NCBI GenBank assembly: GCA_013407085.1
Contig: JACCGJ010014592.1
Location: forward strand, 1-64,000
Direction: 5' to 3'
DNA length: 64,000 nt
From: Atriophallophorus winterbourni
Lineage: Eukaryota; Platyhelminthes; Trematoda; Plagiorchiida; Microphallidae
The first letter of the stretch is position 1. Each line of letters opens with the position of its first letter. Shown here one piece after another: positions 11,365 to 19,917 of the stretch. The notes below the pieces were generated by a model. That model saw only the letters and a program-made list of their open reading frames with translations. It had not been told where the DNA came from and made no database searches. The translations under genes were made by a program, and so were the position numbers.

Positions 11365-11406
11365 CCCCACTACCAGTTTCGTGCTGTTTGCACTCATCAG
11401 GTAGGG
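11365..11406 (-). ncRNA. Type I hammerhead ribozyme, unit 1
   Basis: Read on the minus strand: CCCTAC, CTGATGAG, stem II GTGC/GCAC with loop AAACA, CGAAA, a minimal stem III ACTGGT, cleavage triplet GTA, then GTGGGG. Stem I pairs CCCTAC with GTGGGG over 6 bp with one G-T wobble. All invariant core positions (CUGAUGA, GAAA, NUH) are present. The six-base stem III is self-complementary through G-U pairs, so the ribozyme probably works as a dimer. Confidence 0.88.
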
Positions 11407-11595
11407 ACAGTAAGATTAGGATCCGCATGCGCTTGAAACAGTTGAGGAATGGTAAACAAGGAGCGCTGTATGCCACTGTTGGATAAGGCTGGTACGACCA
11501 ACCTGTTCAATCTCATGTGTCCAAACACGTGTTTAATGGGGTTAAACCCATAACCATGAAACAAAATATTCATTTGCATGCTTTTCCGTCACACA

Positions 11596-11637
11596 CCCCA
11601 CTACCGGTTTCGTGCTGTTTGCACTCATCAGGTAGGG
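11596..11637 (-). ncRNA. Type I hammerhead ribozyme, unit 2
   Basis: It has the same architecture as unit 1, 231 bases away, but stem III is ACCGGT, a perfect palindrome. Two molecules could pair there to give a 6-bp stem III and a double hammerhead. The core, stem I, stem II and the GTA cleavage triplet are unchanged. Confidence 0.88.
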
Positions 11638-11696
11638 ACAGTAATATCAGGATCCGCATGCGCTTGATGTTTCAAAGCATGCAAATGAATATTTTG

Positions 11697-11710
11697 TAAC
11701 GTTGATACCG
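11697..11710. repeat. Target-site duplication, right copy (14 bp)
   Basis: This is an identical copy of 11212-11225, immediately after the dimeric element. Confidence 0.9.
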
Positions 11711-11814
11711 TTTCTATTTTATAGAATCATCAAGAAAGTATTGTATCCAAGCCTTGTTTTGACCTCTGACGCATAAGTTAAATACAGGTGTTTGCTTGAA
11801 CGCTTGAAATTTAC

Positions 11815-12330
11815 ATGTCGAGAAATACTTCTGAAAGTGCATCACCAGAACTATCCCGTTATTCAACTGAAATTGATCAAGACGACATCGAGCTGAACGA
11901 TAAGCAATTGGAGATAGAATTAACAAAACTTCGTATACGAGAAATGGAGTTGCGTTTAAAGAATTGTCACTCAAGAACCTTGGATGTCAAATTCACAATG
12001 CCACTACTGCGCAGAATCACAGCAGATGGAAATTCAGCGCTTTGCGGGTGATCCGAAAATGTACTGTGCAATTATAAAAGAGTTTGAAGCTGCTATTGAA
12101 AACAAGACGGCAAATGATTCTGTTTGTTTCACCTGTCTAATACAATATTGTGAAGGCCCTGTCAAGATCGCAATTCAACACTGTTTTATATTTGAAGGTA
12201 CAGAAGGTTACTATCTAACTAAATATATCATCCGCAAGCGATTTGGAAGAACATACACGGTTGCGATGACCGAATTGACTGCAATAAATCTTTCTAACAG
12301 ATACCTTTCGCGTTAACCAGACGATTCTTC
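11815..12330 (+). pseudogene. gag: BEL/Pao-like gag remnant
   Basis: The frame starts with MSRNTSESASPELSRYSTEID and an acidic coiled-coil-like stretch (IELNDKQLEIELTKLRIREMELRLK). After a one-base frame change at about 12000 it continues with QRFAGDPKMYCAIIKEFEAAIENK, CFTCLIQYCEGPVKIAIQHC, GYYLTKYIIRKRFGR. The pattern (FxGDPxxY..F...F, LIQYCxGxAxxAI, GYxxAxxxLxxRFG) is typical of BEL/Pao gag proteins. No protease or pol follows. Confidence 0.7.
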
Positions 12331-12439
12331 TGCTGCCTCCTCAAGCCAAGATGTACAGAAAGTATACTTTAAGATTGGATTCCCGACAATAGCAGGATGA
12401 GTTGTCCGACTAGCTACACCTATTAACACGACTTACCGA

Positions 12440-12900
12440 ACTCGAAGTAAGCGCTGTTTGTTAGTAATAGCCACTTATGCTTCGACTGATTGTAGCACAG
12501 ATGACAGCAAAGATAACGTCTACGATGAACTCTGTACACTATTGCGACGCCCAAGGAGTTCAGACATTATCATTCTTGCTGAGGATATGAATGCTCAAGT
12601 TGGTCGCATTGATGTTACTGAGTGAAAAGTCGGTGGTGCATCCAGTTTCAATGCCCAGAACCAAAAAAATGGCGAACACAACTATGTACAAAGCACAGAT
12701 TACTTATTAGTAGCATTTAGGTTATGCATGAAAAGCAGCAGTGTGCATCTTGCCTTCCGACTAACGACGATACACACAAATCGAACATCTCGCCATAAGC
12801 GCTAGATGAAAGGGCTGCATTGAGGACCGTCGCTCCTTCTAGAACGATTGTATAGATTCTGATCAGGCACTCCTTCGATCAAGATTTACATTAAAGTATC
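12440..12900 (+). mobile_element. RTE-like LINE, endonuclease fragment
   Basis: The translation contains VIATYASTD then YDELCTLLRR, DIIILAEDMNAQVGR. This is the apurinic-endonuclease strand with the conserved (G/E)DMNA motif of RTE elements. It is interrupted by stops. A SINE-A copy follows, and the same RTE appears to resume at about 13265. Confidence 0.7.
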
Positions 12901-12904
12901 TGGT

Positions 12905-13190
12905 CCAAAGAAAGTTACTGTCAGATTGCCCAGGCCTAGACAGATATGAGGAAGAAAAAAGACCAGGAAATGGTAGTGAGAGTCAAGCCTGTTTCAGCGT
13001 GCACCTCACTACCTCGGGCCAATCAGTTTAGCCGCACAGTACAAAGAACTGCACGATCGCAGATCAGTGCATATTGCACATCCGTGCATAAGGTCCAATG
13101 GATCCGAGAGACTACCATTCGATGACAGCATCTTCACCCACGTGCAGTCTCTGACTGTGCGGCACTTTGCCTGGATCAGGCTTGTGCTTT
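12905..13190 (-). repeat. SINE-A copy with partial inverted arrangement
   Basis: AGATTGCCCAGGCCTAGACAG starts the segment in one orientation. CGTGCAGTCTCTGACTGTGC, GGCACTTTGCCTGGATCAGG and CTTGTGCTTTCATA close it in the opposite orientation, so two family members or an inverted copy are joined. It runs directly into a CATA microsatellite. Confidence 0.65.
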
Positions 13191-13242
13191 CATACATACA
13201 TACATACATACATACATACATACATACATACATACATACATA
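13191..13242. repeat. (CATA)13 microsatellite
   Basis: About 52 bases of perfect CATA repeats abut the end of a SINE-A copy. Other copies carry short GTATG/CATAC runs at the same end, so the microsatellite probably grew from the SINE tail. Confidence 0.95.
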
Positions 13243-13261
13243 GCAGAAAGGCGACGTATTC

Positions 13262-13730
13262 TTTCAGGTTCGCAACATAGTGCAAAACGAAGACGCGTCA
13301 GAAATAATTTCAGGCATCGTCAGAAGACTATTCCAGCTAATTCAGTCTACTGGTTCTAAAACCTTTAGAGTCAGCGAGAGAATCACAGAGAACGATTAAG
13401 ATTTAATCATTAACAAAGAGACCCGCTCGTCTCGCTGGGCGAAGCGTTTTCATTAGCAAATTGGCTGGTCAGCAGTTGTCCTCCATTCGGTACGGCAAAC
13501 CCTGGTTAGTGGATTTGACAAATCTAAGCGAAGCGGAAGTCAAGCATGAAATTGAGTCAATGAAAATATTCAAGGGAGCTGGTGTTGACGGACTAGACCC
13601 GTTTCGGTTCAAAAAAGGTTGCAATATCTTACTGAGCATAATAGTTGACCATCTCATCGAATATCGGACGCAAACGTTTCTCCAGAGTTGAAGAATCTAT
13701 AATCATACCTTCCCACCAAATCATAATCAT
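13262..13730 (+). mobile_element. RTE-like LINE, endonuclease-to-RT linker fragment
   Basis: The frame reads RRLFQLIQSTGSKTFRVSERIT, INKETRSSRWAKRF, then a frameshift into AEVKHEIESMKIFKGAGVDGLDPFRFKKG. This matches the region ahead of RT in RTE elements (LF.LIR.TG..., R..RWAEHF, I..LK..KAPG.DGL). It probably continues the fragment at 12440-12900 across the SINE-A insertion. Confidence 0.7.
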
Positions 13731-14992
13731 TATGAAGGACAAGTATGGAGCCAGACAAAGTGCCAAGCAACATTAAGCAGGAAAAGCAGACAAGCAAGCG
13801 CGTTGCGCCGAGACTGGACCTTGACGTGGTGCAGCGGCTTGCGTGCCTCGATGATCCATTGAGCTATACTGGGTGATGTCTTCGTGGCATCTTCAGAGTT
13901 ACTCATACCAGGTTGGTCAATGGTGAGAAGCCAGACAAACACAGTCTCCTTGTCCCTCGCGGACATTGTATACCAGAAGAGGCGTATGAATCCACAAGGA
14001 TCACCGGCTCGACTGGTTGGGATGATGTCGGGAGTCCCTGCTTGGTCTCTACCTCGCGAATGGCTTGTGAACTGTACCTACAGTATCCGGCCCCGATAGG
14101 TGCGATCCTTAATCTCGCTCCGCTGCCTTGCGGGTTAGGCTTTCGGGCCAAAGGCTTGAGGTGGGAGTCCTCAAGATCACACTCCTCTACTTCGGCCTGG
14201 GCAACCGGGTAGTATCACGCCCACACCCAAGGGTGGCACTTTTTCATTTTTAAATGAAAACAGGAAAGCGGGCAAGCGGAACATGCAAAAGTAAATGCGT
14301 AAAAAGCAGCTTGTTGTTGAAGTTTCACTGCACGCGATGTTGTGATTTATTGTTTTTTCATCAAATATAATAATACCAGATTAAAAATTATGACACATTA
14401 TAAAATACATTAGCGCCACTGACTTAGGCTACCAACAAACTATTAAGCGGGTCATTTGGACCCCACGCAGACAAACGAATACGCCCCACTGAGCCTAGCG
14501 CTACGGTTAGATTCTTCATCTCAACGCGAAACGTCATAAAAATTAGCTAACCGATCGTTTCTTCCAGGCTCTGCGAATAAGGCGCGGTATGCTAAGCGCT
14601 GATGAGGCATTCTTAAAACATGTTTCAAACATCGCAAGCGAGCAAGCATCAGCATTTCACTTTCCCTTGGTCCTAACACCCGCTTGCAGACATCTTTATT
14701 TGTAACGCGATGCTGACACCGAATGCGAGCAATCCTACGCAGGCAACGGGTGTCGGAAACAGAAAGCCGACGGATATCTTCTGCTCAGATAGACCAGATT
14801 TCGCGGCCATAAAGTAGTGTAGCGCGCACCACTGCGTCGTACACTCGGCCTTTATAATGCAGTGAAACATCGCGCCGACGCCACAAATGGCAACGGTTAG
14901 CAATCGCTACACCCGCTTTCCGAACACGTGAGATCTCGTCATCGACACAACCGCCAGCAAAGATACCACTGCGGAGATAAACAACCGCGGAT
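13731..14992 (-). mobile_element. RTE-like LINE, 3' part, with a SINE-B insertion
   Basis: On the minus strand 14992-14440 encodes AGGCVDDEIS, VRKAGVAIANRCHLWRRRDVSLHYKGRVYDAVVRATLLYGREIWS and RRLSVSDTRCLRRIARIR, about 85-90 percent like the intact RTE at 57816-60911. The 3'UTR (14439-14246) continues after a repeat insertion to 13731, where an ATGATT-type tail is seen. There are several stops and a deletion. At its 5' end it is cut off by gypsy sequence at about 14992. Confidence 0.8.
13800..14245 (-). repeat. SINE-B family copy
   Basis: This is a roughly 446-bp block that interrupts the 3'UTR of an RTE; the uninterrupted version is seen at 57690-57720. A shortened copy in opposite orientation lies at 61038-61300. 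Shared blocks include GTGGGCGTGATACTACCCGG, TTGCCCAGGCCGAAGTAG, CACCCAGTATAGCTCAATRG and ACGTYAAGGTCCAGWCTC. The TTGCCCAGGCC box is also in SINE-A. No convincing tRNA promoter or protein is seen. Confidence 0.65.
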
Positions 14993-15300
14993 CGTCGGCT
15001 TATTTGCCTATTATTCCCAATGGTTACCAAAATTCTTGGAAAAAGTTCATGATCTGATCAATAACAGAACTTTTCCACTTCCAAGAAATATTCTAAATAT
15101 ATTCGAATCATTAAAGCTGGAATTAGAGAATGCCGCTCGTACTGTTATTGAGCCAAACGTACCACTGGTTGTCGAGAAGGACGCTTAAGAGGTCGCCGTT
15201 GTGGCCACTTTGAGCCAACTAGGGAAACCCGTTGCCTTTTATCCCGAACCATCTCTTCAGCCGAGCGCAAATATCCAGCTGGAGAAAAAGAAGCCTATGA
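14993..15300 (+). mobile_element. pol: Ty3/gypsy-like element, RT-RNase H junction fragment
   Basis: The plus strand reads IVGLFAYYSQWLPKFLEKVHDLI, FPLPRNILNIFESLKLELENAA, IEPNVPLVVEKDA, stop, VAVVATLSQLGKPVAFYP. This is the tether between RT and RNase H, then the first RNase H strand in which the catalytic Asp region reads VEKDA. It is truncated at both ends and broken by stops. Confidence 0.75.
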
Positions 15301-15304
15301 TATC

Positions 15305-15395
15305 GCATGATTTGACTCTAGACAGGTGCCCAGTATGAACGGCAATCTTGCACACTCTTTCGCCACGAGTAGGCTATACAACGAATCACTTTACT
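15305..15395 (-). mobile_element. RTE-like LINE, short endonuclease fragment
   Basis: GACTCTAGACAGGTGCCCAG, then ACGGCAATCTTGCACACTC closely matches 60034-60076 of the intact RTE. It is a small relic with deletions. Confidence 0.6.
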
Positions 15396-15654
15396 AAGGC
15401 ATGTCACCAGATGATTTGAAGTAGTAGGTGCAATGTGCATAAGTTGCGCAACGAGCCAGAGCAGAGCTTAGAATGGTGCAGCACCGAAGATATTTATCTT
15501 CTTATATACGGCTAATTTCAGGCCAAGCCGGGAAACCTTCAAGAAAAGCATATTTCTACTAGAGGGCTCCAACGTCTAGCTACAATATTCAATAGTTTAG
15601 CTGAAAAACGCACAGGTGAAGTCTAATTTCTTTAAGGTTGCTCTCATTTCAGCG
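15396..15654. other. Unassigned spacer
   Basis: I see no open frame, repeat or RNA gene that I recognise in these 260 bases. Confidence 0.4.
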
Positions 15655-15870
15655 TCGGCATCAAAGGGCGACCTGATAGAAACCTTCAAACTCATGAAAG
15701 GTTAAGGTTGCCACAATCTGTTGAATGAGAAGGCATACAATGAACTTGCAAAAACATAGTCGTTTTAATCTTGGGCAACAATTCTTCAGTGTAAGAGTGG
15801 TAAAATGGAATAAGCTGTCTGAAAACATGATCGATTCCACGTCGATAAATGTGTTCTAAATAAGGTTTGA
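15655..15870 (+). mobile_element. CR1-like LINE, C-terminal fragment
   Basis: The frames read GDLIETFKLMKG, then NLGQQFFSVRVVKWNKLSENMIDSTSINVFK. This is the standard tail of CR1/Rex-type polymerases (R..FF..R....WN.LP...V...S...F). It is from a family different from CR1-A. It is short and broken. Confidence 0.65.
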
Positions 15871-17362
15871 GGCCTCTGAGATCTTTTCAAAGCTCTGAGG
15901 TCTTCTCAGACTACTTTCTTTAAATTGATGACAACATACGGATGACTTCAGCATGAAAAAGGTTTTTGTATTTTTGATGCGTTTTGCAATACCTTGAAAA
16001 TTAAAAACACGAAAAAAACAAAAAAGCTCATCACACAATTTCACGTTGACTGTATTGATGACGTCGTACGGAATTTAATTTTCACATAACTCCTAATAAA
16101 CGGCTATCGTGGGACTTGTTACATACTGCGCAACTTGATACTGCTTGGAGTTATTTTGTTACAAGATGGCACACATTACTTGACCTATCATCGACAATGA
16201 AGGCAATACCAATAAAACGCGATCGACCGACATTTAGCAGCCGAACCAGGAAAATGATTGCACTACGGAATCTTGCATGGCATGCTTTCTCTCGATGACT
16301 CCCTCAGAGAACTGGGAATTCTACCGATAATTGTGAAACAATTGTACATCTCTCAAACGTAATGATCAATTCCTTTATCAACAACAGCTAAGTTTGGGAC
16401 TTCTAGACAACCCTAAGCTGCTATATAAGGAGACCAACGCTCGGAGGAAAGTGAAAACAGATATCCCTTCGCTCAAGACACCCTCAGGTCTATCCACGTC
16501 ACCCGAAGAAGTCGCCAGCTTTTTGAGCGCGCAGTAAGCTCTCATCTTTCGTGCTGCCTCTCAATCAGTAGTCATACTTGCACCACTGTCTCCTGTGCCT
16601 TCATTGAGCTCCATCATCTTCAGCCGCGACAATTTGATCCACCTGCGACAGAATAGCTTCTCGGGTATAGTTCACATACACCCAAAACTTTGAATGCAGT
16701 CGCAGCATATATCTCAAACGATCTGGCGCTATATTTCCGGCGTTCGCTCGACTCACCTGAAGTCCCACAAACTTGGAAACAAGGCTTGATCACTCCGGTC
16801 TTTAAAGGAGGCGACCGCACCTTATAAGCTAATTACCGCCCGATGACCCTGCTGTCTGTTATCTCAAAGGTAATGGAAAGTATTATAGCCACCTTAAAGA
16901 AAATCACATCCTTGCTCAAGAACAGCATGGTTTCCGGCCAGAACACTCCTGCCTATCCAACCTCCTGTTGGTCAGGGACGATTGGACAAAAGCCGGGGAC
17001 TGCCGGGTTGCAGTTGATGTGGCATACCTGGATTTTTATATAGCCTTTGATAGAGTTGATCACCTTATTCTCATTCAAAAGCTACGCCACCACGGAATCG
17101 ATGACCCCTTGTTTACGTGGATCAGCCGATTTCTGCAAGATCGCACGTCAAAGACGCCTATTCAGACTGTTTCCCGGTGACCAGTGGAGTTCCGCAAGGA
17201 TCCGTACTCGGACCCACTCTCTTCCTTATATTCATCAATGATATCAGCATGATTTTATCAGGCTCATTTTTATTCTTCGCAGATGACCTCAAAGTTTGGC
17301 GTCGTATATTTAGCTTCGAAGATCATCAACTCCTGCAACGTGACCTCGGCCGCCTCTACTAG

Positions 17363-17530
17363 TGGTCTAGGCCTGGGCAACCTGACAGTATCTTAGCCCA
17401 CGTGCAGTCTGTGACTGTGGGGCAGTTTGCCTGGATCAGGCTTATGCTCTCATACCATGCCATATCATACCACGTGCAGTCTCTGACTGCGCGGCACTTT
17501 GCCTGGACCAAGCTTGTGCTTTCATACCAT
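17363..17530 (-). repeat. SINE-A copy with internal partial duplication
   Basis: The insertion is flanked by AGTGGTC on both sides, a 7-bp target duplication. Within it the segment CACGTGCAGTCTSTGACTGY to CATACCATRCCAT appears twice (17400-17465 and 17473-17535). The GTATGG-type end faces the right side. It interrupts the ORF2 frame of the surrounding CR1. Confidence 0.75.
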
Positions 17531-17849
17531 ACCATACCAGTGGTCATTAGAACAATTTACCGTTCTACTAAACAAAATGCCACATTCTGACCATTCGACA
17601 CTGTTTGTTAACCTTATCACTTGGGGGACGAACCTTTGTACCATGTCGACCAGGTAAGCGACCTCGGCGTCATTGTACAGCAAGACTTGGGCTGCTCAAG
17701 CCAGTGCGACAAGGCTGCAAGAACCGCAAACCACAGTGTTGGTCTTCTGAGGCGACTTTTCAGACGCTTTGACTGACGACTCTTCCCACAGCCACTGTCC
17801 GCTTACATCCGCACACCGCTCGAATATGCAGTCAGTGCGTGGCATCCGT

Positions 17850-18392
17850 ACTTTTACTTTACTTTTGTGCGACTATTTCCTCCTGGAGGATGAGTCGGCT
17901 TCAAAGAAGGTTCTTGGGGACTTGGGTACAAAGCGGCGTCCCCAGCACCACTCAGCGTTTGTTCGAGTCAGCTTCTCTAGCCTTTGCACAACCTGCAAGG
18001 CAGCAGGGAGTTGCCAGAAAGAGGTGGTCTACCAGACTCTGTTCCAGGTTTTTCCTCAGGGTTTTCTCCCGAAGCCTTTTCCGCGATCGGGTATCCAGCA
18101 AGGCAGTGGAGGTCTAAAATCTGGGTTTTCCTTCCCTTAGATGAAATGCCCTCCCAGGCTAACGAGCTCCATTTGCCCGAAGCAAACTGGTTTTCAGGTG
18201 CCAGTCACTCGCCTTCGCCCCTTCTCCTGTTTGTAGAAGCAGTTCCGCCGGGCTCGGGGAGCCACTCGTGCAGGCCAGAAGCTGGACTTGGTTGTCAGAA
18301 GCTAGTTGAGACGCGTGCCATATGGGAGCATTTTATAAACAGTTGGAGCTTATCCCCACTGCCACCCCCGGCTATGACAACCTTTGGAACCA
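17850..18392 (-). mobile_element. SINE-C (RTE-derived non-autonomous element)
   Basis: A 543-bp insertion is flanked by a perfect 12-bp duplication CGTGGCATCCGT (17838-17849 and 18393-18404). It splits the WHPWL codons of the host CR1. On the minus strand it begins GGTTCCAAAGGTTGTCATAG, like the 5' leader of the RTE at 31335-34782. It ends with GAAGCCGACTCATCCTCC and a TAAAGTAAA-type tail, like the RTE 3' end at 4255-4437. A 180-codon plus-strand frame overlaps it but is a chance reading. Confidence 0.85.
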
Positions 18393-19199
18393 CGTGGCAT
18401 CCGTGGCTCCAACAAGACATGAACGCCCTCGAACAGCAACAACGGCGAGCAACAAAGCTCATCAACGGCCTTCAAAACATGTCCTACGAAGAACTACTGC
18501 AGTATAGCGGCCTCTTCTCAATCTGATACCGACTTCTCCGCGGATATTTGCTTTTGACATTTCGCATTCTCACAGAGAATCAGCACCCTTGCAAGTCGCT
18601 GATGCCTCTATCCAATCGACGCAACCATCGTGGACACAATATCAAGATTGCTCATCAGAACAGCCGATTGAACAGTCGAAGATATTTCCTACCCCTTCGC
18701 ATATGCCGTCTGGAACGCTCTCCCGCCAGAGGTGGTGGGTGCAGAGTCACTGTCCTCGTTTAAGCAACGCCTAGACAAACACCTATGGCAATCAACTTTC
18801 AAGTGACTTTCGTTTATCTGTCGCCATTCCGATCTACCCCACTATACTTACATACCCCTCACATTGCCATAACCGACTAACACTTTTTCTAGTCTTTTCT
18901 CCCCAGCTTACAAGGATCAACGTTGCTCACGCCAAAGCAACCGTCTGCAAGTCCGTCATGCACTGGAGGACGTGGTGGGAATGTGTCTTGGGCTGACACT
19001 TCTCCTTATAAAAAGCCACAAATGCCTAATCAAGGTGTATGCTATACGCGAACATGGCCCGCTATAAGGTTTATTTGCCTCCGTTTTTCTCATCATAAAT
19101 GCTTTTTAGCACGCTTTGTGCGACCCTCTGTACACACCACCCAGTGGTTTCTTACAAGCTATCAGTTTTATTAACACAATAAAACTATTGACTATTGAC

Positions 19200-19498
19200 A
19201 TTACAAATATATTTAGAGCAAAAGAACAAAGGTTCCATTTGAGCTCAGTCGTCCGGGATTAATTACCGTCTAATAGATTTGTGTATTTGTACAGAACAGA
19301 CATAATGTACGCATTCAAACTCGCAGGAATAAAATAATACATAATTTATTACCACCTTAGACAATATTTTTAACGTTAGAATCGTGTAAACAAAATCACC
19401 ACGCCCATAAATTAGTTTCTTGCAAATCCCTCTATTATTGCAGAATCAAGGTCGTTTTAATTTGTTTAATTTCGTTTGAGTTCTTCCTCTTCTGTACA
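19200..19498. other. Spacer between two CR1 elements
   Basis: AT-rich sequence lies between the 3' tails of converging CR1 copies. I see no frame or repeat to report. Confidence 0.5.
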
Positions 19499-19917
19499 AT
19501 AGTTCAATAGTTCAATAGTGTATTACGGTATAAAAAGGCAGAGAACTTGTACAAACCGCAGGATAGATAGAGCGGTGGGTCGAAAAAGCAAAGATAGAAA
19601 TGTTTGAGTTTCCAAGGCCTTATAGCGGGCCTCATTCGCGTTTAGCCTGCACCATCAATGGATTTTTGTGGCATTTGGACCGGTAGGGCGTCAACCCGGG
19701 ACACAGCTACCCACCACATCCTTTGGAACAGGGTCAGTTGAAACTGCGTGTATACGGACTTCCGATACTGGGATCTGGAAGAGCAATGAAACTGACAAAG
19801 AGTTAGCGGGGTTGTGAGGAAAATGCAAATGGCACAGAAAGAGAACTTACCGTTGCTACGAGCTAGTGCGTTTTGGGGGGGAATGCAATAGGGTTTGTAA
19901 AAAATTTAAAATAGTGT

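Larger units (their letters stand above)
11226..11696 (-). mobile_element. Retrozyme-like element: dimer of 231-bp hammerhead units
   Basis: Two head-to-tail copies with a 231-bp period make up nearly all of a 471-bp insertion flanked by a 14-bp perfect duplication. Each copy has one hammerhead ribozyme on the minus strand, at equivalent positions. The predicted cleavage sites (between 11370/11371 and 11601/11602) are 231 bases apart, so a minus-strand transcript would release a 231-nt monomer. There is no protein-coding frame. Known analogues are metazoan and plant retrozymes, whose genomic copies are short tandem arrays of hammerhead units made by reverse transcription of small circular RNAs. 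It inserted upstream of a BEL/Pao gag remnant. Confidence 0.85.
16095..19199 (+). mobile_element. CR1-like LINE (family A-like), 5'-truncated, with two nested insertions
   Basis: Reading order: linker (AWSYFVTRWHTLLDL, FSSRTRKMIALRNLAW), degraded RT up to ISKVMESII, then YLDFYIAFDRVDHLI, PVTSGVPQGSVLGPTLFLIFINDI and LFFADDLKVWR (17081-17310). Next come a SINE-A insertion, VSDLGVIVQQDLGCSSQCDKAA, a SINE-C insertion, and WHPWLQQDMNALEQQQRRATKLINGLQNMSYEELL. The RT active site is FADD. Many frameshifts and stops make it inactive. The 3' end is a CTATTGA direct repeat at 19178-19194. Short tandem 3' repeats in place of poly(A) are a CR1 trait. Confidence 0.85.

Noticed and set aside
10738..11699. 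Several open frames of 60-133 codons around the hammerhead repeats
   Set aside because: They repeat with the 231-bp unit and differ by frame. The unit is non-coding, with ribozyme structure explaining its conservation.
13800..13900. tRNA-like start for SINE-B
   Set aside because: I looked for A-box and B-box promoter motifs and a cloverleaf, and none was convincing in either orientation.
14599..14606. CTGATGAG motif, possible extra hammerhead
   Set aside because: No stem II followed by GAAA and no NUH partner nearby. It sits in RTE sequence.
17880..17905. GGATGAGTCGGCTTC in SINE-C as a ribozyme core
   Set aside because: It resembles the hammerhead CUGAUGAG only partly, and no GAAA or closing stems follow. 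It is the 3' end shared with an RTE.
17984..18526. 180-codon plus-strand open frame and its reverse counterpart at 56236-56847
   Set aside because: They lie across SINE-C copies in opposite orientation. The frame crosses the SINE/CR1 junction and has no domain, so it is treated as a by-product of GC-rich repeat sequence.
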